The notes: generated by a model from the sequence alone, not told the origin. Shown: positions 1 to 7,610, counted from the stretch's first letter. The stretch is DNA of 40,967 bases from an uncultured bacterium (GCA_913053845.1 CAJXGD010000018.1:1-40967), one strand, 5' to 3'. Program-made: numbers and translations.

Positions 1-2
1 CC

Positions 3-225
3 ACTCAGCTTCACGCGCTTGGCGTTCCCCTGGCCGTCGTCTCTCGGCTCCTGGGGCACGCCTCGATCAGCCACCACCCAGGCTTACCTCTCGGTTACCA
101 CACTGCAAGAGGAACAAGCGGTCGCTCTGCTCGCCCACTTGCCCGAAACAGCACTTTTGAGCAACTCGGAGGCGGTGCGGCGTCTTCCTATCTTAACCGC
201 GGCGGAAAGGCTGAGATCGCCCTAA
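3..225 (+). pseudogene. Tyrosine recombinase C-terminal remnant, frameshifted
   Basis: Frame 3 reads LGVPLAVVSRLLGHASIS and frame 1 continues TTQAYLSVTTLQEEQ. Joined, they give the LLGHASIxTTxxYxxV signature of phage-integrase-type recombinases, which holds the second Arg/His region and the catalytic Tyr. One extra base near 71-72 breaks the frame. The 5' part lies outside the window, so whether the gene was already broken upstream is unknown. The tail after the Tyr ends at a stop at 223-225. Known for the family: site-specific DNA strand exchange. Inferred: a dead integrase marking the edge of the accessory strip that follows. Confidence 0.7.
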
Positions 226-242
226 AGCGGGGCAGTGAAGGA

Positions 243-270
243 GTTACCCTCGACTGTTCATGGCTATAAT
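243..270 (+). promoter_or_regulatory. Putative promoter of the Phd antitoxin gene
   Basis: A perfect TATAAT lies at 265-270 with a weak TTACCC 16 bp upstream. Transcription would begin near 277, leaving about 12 nt before the ATG at 289. No Shine-Dalgarno is visible in between, so a near-leaderless message is likely. Confidence 0.45.
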
Positions 271-288
271 AGGCCACGGGTGATAGCC

Positions 289-552
289 ATGTCCACCAGG
301 AAGGTCTCCTTGGCCGAGGCGAAGAACAAGCTGACCGAGCTGGTCCGTCAGGTGGAGGCGGGTGAGCAGGTGATGATCACCAAGCGGCACAAGCCCGCCG
401 CCCGGCTCCTCTCGGAAGCGCAGTACGAGCAACTGCAAAAGAAGCTGGCCGTGGCGGGGTTGCGGGCACTGCGGAAGCGCTTTAGGAGTGCCGACCTCAA
501 AGGCAAAGAGTTCTATGAGGAGGCTCGCCGCCTCTTGGAGGAGCGGGCGTAA
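289..552 (+). CDS. Phd/YefM-family antitoxin
   Basis: The 87-residue protein has the classic antitoxin N-terminus STRKVSLAEAKNKLTELV, followed by the GEQVMITKRHKPAARLLS strand-turn typical of Phd/YefM DNA-binding domains. A charged, helical C-terminus would wrap the toxin. An upstream in-frame start at 235 would add 18 residues unlike the family and would overlap the TATAAT box, so ATG 289 is preferred. The next gene is a PIN toxin missing its N-terminus, so this antitoxin is probably an orphan. In intact pairs such proteins neutralise the toxin and repress their own promoter. Confidence 0.8.
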   Translation: MSTRKVSLAEAKNKLTELVRQVEAGEQVMITKRHKPAARLLSEAQYEQLQKKLAVAGLRALRKRFRSADLKGKEFYEEARRLLEERA

Positions 553-553
553 G

Positions 554-913
554 TGGCCGATCCGTCTAATAGCACCGACGCTACTGCCCTATGAAATCCT
601 GAACAGCCTATATATGGCGGTGCGGGGCAAGGCAGGACGGCCGCCTCGGATTGGCGAAGAAGAGGCCAAAGAGGCCTGGGAGCACTTCTGCGGGCTGAGG
701 ATTCCGCTCCATGAGGTGGAGGAGGTGGGCGAGGACGCTTTGAAGTTGGCCCTCCGCCAGCGGTGGCGCAGCGTCTATGATTTGGCCTACGTGACGCTCG
801 CTCAGAGGCGGAAGGCGAAGCTGATCAGTGCAGATCGTGGGCTGGTGGAGACCTTCCCGGAGCAGGTCCTGGCCCTGGGGCAAGCCCTGGGAGAAGGGGC
901 TGCCGGGAAGTGA
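554..913 (+). pseudogene. PIN-domain (VapC-like) toxin, N-terminus deleted
   Basis: After the antitoxin stop, one frame encodes LIAPTLLPYEILNSL, then YDLAYVTLAQRRKAKLISAD. These match the middle and C-terminal parts of VapC-like PIN ribonucleases and keep the Glu and the later Asp residues of the metal site. The first ~40 residues, including the first catalytic Asp of the usual VVDxxV strand, are absent. No start codon with a ribosome site lies in the right place. The antitoxin stop joins directly onto the toxin interior, so a deletion of roughly 100-150 bp is likely. The remnant should be catalytically dead. Confidence 0.65.
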
Positions 914-953
914 AGGAATAAGGAAGGCCAAGGGGAAGGAGATTTGGTTTCGC

Positions 954-1153
954 ATGGGCCGGATTGTGGTCGTGATGCACTCTGGAGTGGAGACCGATCT
1001 GCTCGAGCTGGCCAAGCGGCAGGCGGAGAGGATTGCGCGCTTTGGCTAGTCGTTGATGCGCAGCACGAGGAGAGTGCGTTTATCAGCTGTGAGGAGATCA
1101 ACTTTCTGGATCAGGATGGTACCCAACCAAAGGTTGTTGTAGTTCAAGAATAG
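954..1153 (+). pseudogene. Unrecognised small ORF, probably frameshifted
   Basis: One frame (954-1049) encodes MGRIVVVMHSGVETDLLE and runs on to a stop. The neighbouring frame then continues LVVDAQHEESAFISCEEINF to a stop at 1153. Both halves look protein-like and sit head to tail, which suggests one gene broken by a frameshift. A purine-rich GGAAGGAG lies about 12 nt before the ATG. I do not recognise a family. Its 3' end overlaps the end of the convergent minus-strand gene. Confidence 0.2.
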
Positions 1154-1721
1154 AGTGATTGGAGAAAAGTCCTGCCTCGCGCCATTCCCCGTTTTCGAGC
1201 TTGGTTGGGATATTAAGCTCACAAGTAGCCAATGCTTTATGTTTGCTAGTACATAGTCTATAACTTATAGGGACAGTATATAGTGTAAACTTATATCTCC
1301 CTGATGGGATCTCCCTAGGTTCCCAAGGTTGCTCATTAAGAAAGATCAGGTCCTTGTTAATAAGTGCTCCAGGTGTTACAGGGAATGATCTTGGGAAATC
1401 TTCTCGGGGGTAAGGCTTCGTTGAGTTCTTCATCGCTTCGTCTATAAAGTTGTGAAATGGGGTCTCTGAGTAGCAGTTGAAACGGTGGTTATCCCCTGAT
1501 GGAGTTAAAAGCTCGAGATATAGATAATTAATATGTCCTGTTCGAGCTCCACCATTCGTTAGCACCAGCCTAGGAGCGATGAATAAGTGGGTGTCGTTTA
1601 TATACAACCCGACTAACCTAGGAATAGGGCATATAAGCTTAGCAGGTCGCATAGCAGTCCAGTATAACGTGAATATAGAAAGTGTAATGGCGATGAATGA
1701 GATAATATCACTAATATTCAT
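1098..1721 (-). CDS. Hypothetical protein with an N-terminal membrane anchor
   Basis: The 207-residue product begins MNISDIISFIAITLSIF, one hydrophobic segment (about residues 5-22). It continues as a soluble domain with LVLTNGGARTGHINYLYLEL, a beta-rich stretch. The ATG overlaps the stop of the upstream gene as ATGA, so the two are probably translationally coupled; an upstream in-frame start would merely run through that gene. The coding sequence is visibly richer in A+T than its neighbours, which suggests recent acquisition. No enzymatic motif is visible and I assign no function. Confidence 0.6.
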   Translation of the reverse strand: MNISDIISFIAITLSIFTLYWTAMRPAKLICPIPRLVGLYINDTHLFIAPRLVLTNGGARTGHINYLYLELLTPSGDNHRFNCYSETPFHNFIDEAMKNSTKPYPREDFPRSFPVTPGALINKDLIFLNEQPWEPREIPSGRYKFTLYTVPISYRLCTSKHKALATCELNIPTKLENGEWREAGLFSNHSILELQQPLVGYHPDPES

Positions 1722-2026
1722 AGAGATATGTCCTTTCCTAAAGACCTCGACCTGGTCCTCCCGCCGACCCACCAGTAGGCATAGCGATAAGGCCCGTGGC
1801 CCTTGCCACCGTTGCACTTGCAGGCTTTCCCGCACTTGCGGTACTCGGAGCGGATGGTCACCGAGCCAATCTGCTTGACCTCCACAGCCTCGCCCTGGGC
1901 CTTCACCTGGAGTGAGCCCTCAGCGTCCGGCCGGGTGAGCAGCGCCTGGATGAACTCGTCCAGCTCCTGCAGCTTCGGCCGCGGCAAGTTCGCCACCTCG
2001 TTGAGCAACCTTGTGTAATGTCTCAT
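1718..2026 (-). CDS. DUF6788-like small protein
   Basis: The product has an N-terminal helix (RHYTRLLNEVANLPRPKLQE) and a C-terminal module, YRKCGKACKCNGGKGHGPY followed by YWWVGGRTRSRSLGK. This resembles the Cys-rich DUF6788 module found in many mobile-region genes. ATG 2026 is chosen because a promoter (TTGACC, 17 bp, AATAAT) lies just upstream and would start transcription near 2036. ATG 2044 is possible, with AAGGA 10 nt upstream. It overlaps the following membrane-protein gene by four bases. Function is unknown. Confidence 0.5.
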   Translation of the reverse strand: MRHYTRLLNEVANLPRPKLQELDEFIQALLTRPDAEGSLQVKAQGEAVEVKQIGSVTIRSEYRKCGKACKCNGGKGHGPYRYAYWWVGGRTRSRSLGKDISL

Positions 2027-2071
2027 GGCCGTATCAGCGAGCATTATTGCCCATTCCTTACACAAGGTCAA
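2008..2071 (-). promoter_or_regulatory. Promoter with an 11-bp inverted repeat
   Basis: On the minus strand TTGACC (2066-2071) is followed after 17 bp by AATAAT (2043-2048). ACCTTGTGTAA at 2008-2018 is repeated as its exact complement TTACACAAGGT at 2058-2068. One arm overlaps the -35 box and spacer; the other lies just inside the gene. The arrangement fits an operator, or an RNA hairpin if transcription starts further upstream. Confidence 0.45.
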
Positions 2072-2080
2072 CCGCGCGAT

Positions 2081-2512
2081 TTAAGGTTGCGGTTCTGCCT
2101 CCAGCAGCCGGGCAAATTCGGCCGGCGAGAGGATCTTGATCCCTTGGTACGCCCCAAGATCGCGCAAATGCCGATCACCGGAGACGATGTAGTCCACGCT
2201 GCCCTCGACCGCGGCAATTATCACCTGATCGTCATCGGGGTCTTCTGCAATGACCTTCAGGTCCAGCCTCCCCGGCACGAGCCGGGCGTGCTTTCTCAGT
2301 GCTGCCAGCATCCGTTGGATCACCCCTCGGCTCAGGTGATAACTCGCTCGAATCCGGGGATCGAACAGCTTCTCCTGTGCTTCAGCGATGAGGGCCTCGG
2401 AGGTGACTAACAGGAAGCGTCCCTGACGCCAGGCCTCCAGTATCCGATAGGAAGGACCGGCGAGGAGGATGGTCCCGCTGATGAGCACATTTGTGTCCAG
2501 GATGACCTTCAA
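2081..2512 (-). CDS. PIN-domain toxin (putative TA toxin)
   Basis: The 143-residue protein opens KVILDTNVLISG, the first metal-binding strand of PIN ribonucleases. It continues with SEALIAEAQEKL (conserved Glu), EDPDDDQVIIAA and DYIVSGDRHLRDL, which give the remaining acidic residues. All four acidic positions are present, so it looks active. The start is TTG at 2512, directly before KVILDTN. The family (COG1569 type) degrades RNA. The upstream gene is a Phd/YefM antitoxin ending 27 bp before this start, the usual antitoxin-first order. Confidence 0.8.
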   Translation of the reverse strand: MKVILDTNVLISGTILLAGPSYRILEAWRQGRFLLVTSEALIAEAQEKLFDPRIRASYHLSRGVIQRMLAALRKHARLVPGRLDLKVIAEDPDDDQVIIAAVEGSVDYIVSGDRHLRDLGAYQGIKILSPAEFARLLEAEPQP

Positions 2513-2539
2513 AAGAGCCCTTTGGAGTTGGCTAACCGC

Positions 2540-2827
2540 TCACTTGCGGCCTGCTCGGCGCTGCGCTCGGACCCTCTGGGTCACCGCTTCGAGGTCCCGT
2601 TCGACCTCTGCTGGGTCTACCCCTTTGTTTCTGGCCCGGATCTGGTCGAAGACTTTGAAGTCTTCCTCTCGCTCGGCCTGCCAGGCCCGGTAGGCCTCCA
2701 CCGGGATCAGGACGGCCATCGGCTTATCCCGGCGCTTGATGACCACGTGATCGTTGCAGTAGTAGACCTCTTCCAGCAGCTCGCCGAGGTTCTGGCGGGC
2801 CTTGAGCGCACTGATCTCCTTGAGCAT
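2540..2827 (-). CDS. Phd/YefM-family antitoxin
   Basis: The 95-residue product reads MLKEISALKARQNLGELLEE, then VVIKRRDKPMAVLIPVEAY, both standard Phd/YefM blocks. The C-terminus is charged and helical. ATG 2827 has an excellent AGAAGGAGG about 8 nt upstream; a longer start would add 17 residues without family support. It precedes an intact PIN toxin, so the pair is probably a functional type II toxin-antitoxin system. A short palindrome about 40 bp upstream may be its autoregulatory site. Confidence 0.8.
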   Translation of the reverse strand: MLKEISALKARQNLGELLEEVYYCNDHVVIKRRDKPMAVLIPVEAYRAWQAEREEDFKVFDQIRARNKGVDPAEVERDLEAVTQRVRAQRRAGRK

Positions 2828-2864
2828 GGGTATCCTCCTTCTGCAAGAGTTCATCGTAATAACA

Positions 2865-2882
2865 ATCAATTCTATCAATTGT
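2865..2882 (-). promoter_or_regulatory. Candidate antitoxin operator
   Basis: ATCAATTCT (2865-2873) and ATCAATTGT (2874-2882) are tandem 9-bp near repeats. They contain a perfect inverted repeat, CAATT-CTATC-AATTG (2867-2881). The site lies 40 bp upstream of the antitoxin start. Phd-type antitoxins bind short palindromes in this position; binding here is inferred. Confidence 0.3.
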
Positions 2883-2929
2883 CGCAGATGGGGGCAAGTG
2901 GCAAAGTTGTCTCACGATGCGCTTCCCCA

Positions 2930-2958
2930 TTGACCTCGCTCGACCCTTCATCTATACT
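2930..2958 (+). promoter_or_regulatory. Sigma70-like promoter of the HerA-like gene
   Basis: TTGACC at 2930-2935 and TATACT at 2953-2958 are separated by 17 bp. Transcription would start near 2965, giving a 32-nt leader with GGTGAG before the ATG at 2997. Confidence 0.6.
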
Positions 2959-2996
2959 CTTCAATATACTTCGCAAGAGCATGAGGGTGAGATACG

Positions 2997-4766
2997 ATGG
3001 CCGAGACTGACTTGGAAGCCGAGCTGGCCCGGCTCAAACGGGCTAGCAGTGCCGGAGAAAGCAACGCGCCGGAAGAACTGACCCGGTCATCCGCTTTGCC
3101 CACCCCGACCGAGCTGGCCCCGGAGGAGATCGGCCGCGTGGCCATTCCCGACCGGCTGTTCATCAGCCAGGGCGAGCAGCAGATCGAGCTCTATCTCCCC
3201 GAGGTGCGCCGCGATGAGATCGCCCTAGGCGAATATGTGGTCATCCCCTTGGGCTATCGCCCGGAAAAACTCTTCGGGCGCATCAAAAGAATCGCTTATC
3301 GCAAGCGCGACGCCATTGACGACCTGAGCGAGGTGCACGCCCTGGTCAGCGCCGCCAGCGTCGGCGAAGACGAGTATGTGGCCCTGGCTCAGGTCGAGCC
3401 GATCTCGCTGATCAGCAGCTCCGGCCAGCCGACCGAGGTGCGCTACATCCCCAAGCCCAATACGCTGGTGCGCCGGGTGATCAGCGAGGAGGAGGTCAAG
3501 ATTGGGCTGGACCTCCCACCTGACGGTCTTTTCTTGGGCTATCTGGCCGTCAACGGCGAGCGCATCACCGTCGCAGGCCAGATTCCCATCGCCTACTATT
3601 TGCTCAACGATGCGGACAAGACCGGCGACCCCTTGATCTTCACCCACCTCTTGATCGCCGGGATGAGCGGACGGGGCAAGACCCACACCGCCAAAAACTT
3701 CCTGCGCCAGGTGATCGGCTCGCGCTATCGCATGGAGCGGCGCGGCGGTGCGGTGCGCCAACCCTGCCTGGTGATCATAGACCCCGAGGACGAGTACTGG
3801 GGCCTGCGCGAGGATAACCCCAATCTCAAGAATATACCGTCCGAGGAGCGGGCCAACCTGGCCGGCTCTGGCGTCAAACTGGGCGGAGTCGGCGAAGTGC
3901 TGACCGTCTACTCGGCTGTGGAAGCCGGGAAAAGCTATCACGGCTGCGATGCGCACACAGATTTTACCATTCCGTTTGAATTGGTGGGCGACTTTCCCTA
4001 TCTGATCGCCGGAGGCGAGTTAAACGAGGCCCAGTACGCCGGCCTGGAGCGGCTGATTCGCGATTTCTTCAAGCGCTCCTCGGACAAAAGCTATCGGGCC
4101 TTCCGGGCCTTTGTCCACGACGACGCGGAGCTGGAACGCTATAAAGAGAGCGATCTGATCCATGAGGCGACGCTGGGGGCCATCCGCCGGCGCGTCTCGC
4201 GAGGACAGTTCGAGAAAATCTTCGATCAGGGGGCCAACCCTATCACCGAGCTCTACAAGAGCGTCTTCGCCGAGGGGGCGGTCTCCGTCTTTCCCACCGC
4301 GCACCTGAGCATGGAGGCTGAGCGGGTGGTGGTGTTGGCGGTCATGTCCATGATCGCCGACGGCAAAACCCGCCTGAGCGAGGACAAACCCTGGGGACGG
4401 CGGATCGCCCAGTTCCCTATCGTCCTGGCCGTGGACGAGGCGCATAACTATCTCACCGCCTCTCAGACGCAGCAAGACCGCATTATCATCGAAAAATTCG
4501 TCGCTGCGGCCAAGCAGGGCCGCAAAGACCGGCTGGGGCTGGTCTTGATCACCCAGAACCCCCAGGACGTCTCCGAAGCGGTCCTCTCGCAGATCAGCAC
4601 CCGCATCCTCTTGGGGATGGACCAAACGATGGCCGAGCGGGCCGGTGCGCCCGGTCATTACCAGAAGGCCTTGCCCTACTTCGAGAAGGGTCGCATGGTG
4701 GTTCATTCGCCCGATAACAGCCAGCCGGTAGAGATACGCGGTCTGCCCTTCTGCTTGGTGCGCTGA
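2997..4766 (+). CDS. HerA-like ATPase (DUF87 / FtsK-HerA superfamily)
   Basis: The 589-residue protein has an N-terminal region (about 45-200) resembling the HerA beta-barrel. A RecA-type ATPase core follows, with Walker A GMSGRGKT (residues 222-229), IIDPEDEYWGL, Walker B VLAVDEAHNYL (about 477-485) and LVLITQNPQDVS as sensor strand. The C-terminal SQISTRILLGM is typical of HerA. HerA hexamers translocate double-stranded DNA, usually with the nuclease NurA for end resection. No NurA or other nuclease gene lies beside it; toxin-antitoxin genes are upstream and a convergent operon downstream. It appears monocistronic. It could serve DNA repair, segregation or defence; the sequence does not decide. 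Confidence 0.8.
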   Translation: MAETDLEAELARLKRASSAGESNAPEELTRSSALPTPTELAPEEIGRVAIPDRLFISQGEQQIELYLPEVRRDEIALGEYVVIPLGYRPEKLFGRIKRIAYRKRDAIDDLSEVHALVSAASVGEDEYVALAQVEPISLISSSGQPTEVRYIPKPNTLVRRVISEEEVKIGLDLPPDGLFLGYLAVNGERITVAGQIPIAYYLLNDADKTGDPLIFTHLLIAGMSGRGKTHTAKNFLRQVIGSRYRMERRGGAVRQPCLVIIDPEDEYWGLREDNPNLKNIPSEERANLAGSGVKLGGVGEVLTVYSAVEAGKSYHGCDAHTDFTIPFELVGDFPYLIAGGELNEAQYAGLERLIRDFFKRSSDKSYRAFRAFVHDDAELERYKESDLIHEATLGAIRRRVSRGQFEKIFDQGANPITELYKSVFAEGAVSVFPTAHLSMEAERVVVLAVMSMIADGKTRLSEDKPWGRRIAQFPIVLAVDEAHNYLTASQTQQDRIIIEKFVAAAKQGRKDRLGLVLITQNPQDVSEAVLSQISTRILLGMDQTMAERAGAPGHYQKALPYFEKGRMVVHSPDNSQPVEIRGLPFCLVR

Positions 4767-4788
4767 TCCGAAAGCCTTTGCCGCAGGC

Positions 4789-5415
4789 TCAGCGCGAGCG
4801 TACCACCAGAAAATAGAGCACTACAGCCAGCAGGCCAATGAGCCCCAGCAGCAGGAGTTCAGTATGAATAGCTCTTTTGGAGGTCTGGGGGACCGGCTCT
4901 TCTTTTATTGTTGGAGTGAAGGCCAAGCGCTGGTATATCGCTTTCACCCCAGCAGCCAAGCCGGCGGCAAAGTTGCCCGCGTTGAAGGCCGGCTTCAGCT
5001 GCTTCTCTATGATCAGACCTAGCTCTTTATCGGGTAGAATCGCCCTCGTCGCTTTACTATCGGCGATGTTGATCCCTCCGTCGTCCACCGCTACCAGGAT
5101 CAGCAGCCATTTGTCCTGAGAATCAGGGTTCAATCCCCAGGCCTTGGTCACCTGATGGGTGTAGGGCACGATCTTCAGCGGCTTGGTCGAGTGGACCAGC
5201 AGAATATAGATCTCTGCCCCAATCTGCTGGTTGACCTGCTTTAGCACGCCGACTAGCTGCTTGGCTCGGTCGGTCTTGAGCAACTGAGCCTGATCGGTCA
5301 AATAACCTGAGCGCTCCGGAATCGCGGGAGCCGTTTTCGCGGCCTCTTGTCCCGAAGCAACCTGCGCAGCTAGCAAGCTAGCTGCAAAACACAACACGAT
5401 AATCGTCCTACGCAC
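4789..5415 (-). CDS. TPM-domain protein, exported and membrane-anchored
   Basis: The 208-residue protein begins with a signal peptide (RRTIIVLCFAASLLAAQVAS). A TPM domain follows: SGYLTDQAQLLKTDRAKQL, EIYILLVHSTK, DKWLLILVAVDDGGINIAD. A C-terminal transmembrane helix ends in VVRSR. The start is GTG 5415 behind GGAGGAG. TPM proteins (YgcG, Psb32, MOLO1 relatives) act at membranes in photosystem repair, acid phosphatase activity or complex assembly; the role here is unknown. It is the last gene of the smpB-cdd-mdh series, 60 bp after mdh, and converges on the HerA-like gene. Confidence 0.75.
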   Translation of the reverse strand: MRRTIIVLCFAASLLAAQVASGQEAAKTAPAIPERSGYLTDQAQLLKTDRAKQLVGVLKQVNQQIGAEIYILLVHSTKPLKIVPYTHQVTKAWGLNPDSQDKWLLILVAVDDGGINIADSKATRAILPDKELGLIIEKQLKPAFNAGNFAAGLAAGVKAIYQRLAFTPTIKEEPVPQTSKRAIHTELLLLGLIGLLAVVLYFLVVRSR

Positions 5416-5475
5416 TGGCTCTCCTCCTCCCTTTGAGCTTGGCTCATTCCCAGTTGTGCCGGAGACTATTTAGGA

Positions 5476-6405
5476 TCAGAGTTGCAGCTTATCCAGGGTC
5501 TGGCGGATGCGCCCGGCGGCCTGCTGCAGGGCTTCGTGCTCCGGGGTGCTCAACTTGATCTCGATGATCTCTTCCAGGCCACGGCGGCCCAGCTTAACCG
5601 GTACGTCCAGATAGAGATCGCGCAGGCCATACTCGCCCTCGAGATAGACCGATGAAGAGATGATGCGTTTCTGGTCGAGCAGGATTGACTCGACCATGGC
5701 AGTTATGGCCGCCGAAGGGGCATAGTAGGCGGAGCCCTTTTCCAGGAGCTGGACGATCTCCGTCCCACCGCGCTTGGTGCGCTCGATCAAGCGCTCGATG
5801 GTGGCCCGATCGAGCAGTTCGCTCACGGGGATGCCGGCCACGGAGGTGTGGCTGGCCAAGGGGATCATACCCACATCGCTGTGGCCGCCCATGACCAAGC
5901 CTTGCACATCCTGAGGGGCAACGTCCAGTTCCTGGGCGATAAAGGTCCGGAAGCGCGAGCTATCCAGCGCGCCGGACTGTCCCAGCACCCGCTCGCGCGG
6001 CCAGCCGCTGACCTGCTTGGCGACATAGGCCGTGACGTCCAAGGGGTTGGTCACTATGATCAAGATGGCCTGCGGCGAGTATTTGACGATCGGTTGGATG
6101 ATCTCCTTGATGATCTTGATATTGGTAGCGGCCAGATCCTCGCGGCTCATCCCCGGTTTGCGGGCTATGCCGGCGGTGATGACTACCACGTCAGAATCGG
6201 CCGAGAGAGCGTAGTCCTGACCGGCACTGATTCGGGTATTGAAGCCCACCCAAGGGCTGGATTCGCTCATATCGAGCGCCTTGCCTTTGGCCATGCCCTC
6301 CAAGATGTCGAGCATGACCACATCGGCCAACTGTTTCTCCGCGATGCGCTGGGCGGCGGTAGCGCCGACGAAGCCGGCACCCACGATGGTAACTTTGCGG
6401 TCCAT
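5476..6405 (-). CDS. mdh: Malate dehydrogenase (NAD-dependent, LDH-like type)
   Basis: The protein carries the Rossmann motif VGAGFVGAT, the substrate loop RKPGMSREDL, VTNPLDVTAY, LDSSRFRTF and MGGHSDVGMIPL with the catalytic His. The Arg/Met loop favours malate/oxaloacetate over lactate. It interconverts malate and oxaloacetate with NAD(H) in the cytoplasm. ATG 6405 has AAGGTG 9 nt upstream; GTG 6417 would add four residues and is possible. Length (309-313 residues) is normal for the group. It follows cdd after 84 bp and precedes the TPM gene. Confidence 0.9.
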   Translation of the reverse strand: MDRKVTIVGAGFVGATAAQRIAEKQLADVVMLDILEGMAKGKALDMSESSPWVGFNTRISAGQDYALSADSDVVVITAGIARKPGMSREDLAATNIKIIKEIIQPIVKYSPQAILIIVTNPLDVTAYVAKQVSGWPRERVLGQSGALDSSRFRTFIAQELDVAPQDVQGLVMGGHSDVGMIPLASHTSVAGIPVSELLDRATIERLIERTKRGGTEIVQLLEKGSAYYAPSAAITAMVESILLDQKRIISSSVYLEGEYGLRDLYLDVPVKLGRRGLEEIIEIKLSTPEHEALQQAAGRIRQTLDKLQL

Positions 6406-6489
6406 CTTGAACTTCACCTTGCCTTCTTGAGTTAGATTCGCTCTCCCCCTTGGGGGGCTAGCTTAGCAAAAAGCAGCGGCTTTGCCAAC

Positions 6490-6891
6490 TTAGCGCTTCC
6501 AGCGAAAGGCCCAGGGCAAGAGCTGGTCAGCCGAGAACTCCTGCTCGCTGCCCAGTAGATAGATTTTCGCCTGAGGGGCCAGCTCACTCAGCCACTGGCG
6601 ACAGGCCCCGCAGGGCATCCGCCCGCGTAGGTCGCTATCCGGCGGAGCATCGATGCAAGCGATGGCGATGGCCGATATCTGGCGTTTGCCGGCGACGATC
6701 GCCGCAGCCAAGGCCGCGCGCTCGGCGCAGAGCGCCAAACTGTATGCGTCGTTCTCCACGTTGACGCCCAGGAATATCTCACCCTCGGCCAGCACCGCTG
6801 CGCCCACCCGAAAGTGCGAATAGGGGGCATAGGCCCGCCGGGCGCTTTGGGCAGCGAGCGCCAGCAGCTCTTGAGGTGTTGGGTTGCTCAT
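6490..6891 (-). CDS. cdd: Cytidine deaminase
   Basis: This is a homotetramer-type cytidine deaminase of about 133 residues. YAPYSHFRVGAAV is the N-terminal substrate block. CAERAAL supplies the first zinc Cys and the catalytic Glu, and PCGACRQ supplies the other two zinc Cys. It hydrolyses cytidine and deoxycytidine to uridine forms in pyrimidine salvage. ATG 6891 has GGGGGAG 10 nt upstream. An ATG at 6900 overlaps the smpB stop as ATGA but is only one base from that ribosome site. It is coupled to smpB. Confidence 0.9.
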   Translation of the reverse strand: MSNPTPQELLALAAQSARRAYAPYSHFRVGAAVLAEGEIFLGVNVENDAYSLALCAERAALAAAIVAGKRQISAIAIACIDAPPDSDLRGRMPCGACRQWLSELAPQAKIYLLGSEQEFSADQLLPWAFRWKR

Positions 6892-6896
6892 CTGGC

Positions 6897-7355
6897 TCAT
6901 CTCCCCCGTCTGGAGTCTTTGAGCGCTCGTTCCATCTCGCGCTGAGTCTCCTTGCGTTTGATCTTCTCGCGCTTGTCGTACTTGGGCAGTCCTTTGGCCA
7001 CGGCCAGCTCGACCTTGGCGAAGCCGCCTTTGAAGTAGACTTGCAAGGGGATGAGCGTATAGCCGCGTTGCTCGGTCAGGCCGATCAGGCGGGCGATCTG
7101 GCGCTTCTGGAGCAGCAGCTTGCGCACCCGCAAGGGGTCAGGGTTGTAGCGATTACCCTCCAAGTAAGGGGCGATATGGACGCTGTAGAGAAAAACTTCG
7201 CCCTCTTCGACGCGGGCGAAGCCGCCCTTGAGCGAGCAACTGCCGCGCCGCAGGCTCTTGACTTCGGTGCCGGTGAGCACGATGCCGGCTTCGAGGACCT
7301 CGGCGATCTGGTAGTCTCGCCGAGCGCTGCGGTTGGTGGCGACGGCTTTGGGCAT
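6897..7355 (-). CDS. smpB: SsrA-binding protein SmpB
   Basis: The product carries the SmpB landmarks: NRSARRDYQIAEVLEAGIVL, TGTEVKSLRRG, DPLRVRKLLL and the basic C-terminal tail. It binds tmRNA and brings it to stalled ribosomes for trans-translation. ATG 7355 (MPKAVATNRS) has GGGAG upstream, and this N-terminus matches the family better than the start six codons upstream. Length is 152 residues, as usual. It heads a minus-strand series with cdd, mdh and TPM. I did not find an ssrA gene next to it. Confidence 0.93.
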   Translation of the reverse strand: MPKAVATNRSARRDYQIAEVLEAGIVLTGTEVKSLRRGSCSLKGGFARVEEGEVFLYSVHIAPYLEGNRYNPDPLRVRKLLLQKRQIARLIGLTEQRGYTLIPLQVYFKGGFAKVELAVAKGLPKYDKREKIKRKETQREMERALKDSRRGR

Positions 7356-7610
7356 GACTTGCTCCCTTCTCACTAGTGTTCATTCACCGCCTTATTCTCT
7401 TTACTTCTAAGGTTCTCGTAGAGCTTTTCTAGTACCTACAATTGTATCCGAATTGTTATATATCGGCAAATCGGAATCTGAAACGGTGAGTATGAGCTGG
7501 GGGGAGGTATGATCCTCCCATCAGAAAAGACTCAAAAGCCCGGCGGCTGAAACCGCATCGCATTATCTGGCTACATATCTGGCGAGCGCTCAGCTCATGC
7601 CCAGCAGTTT

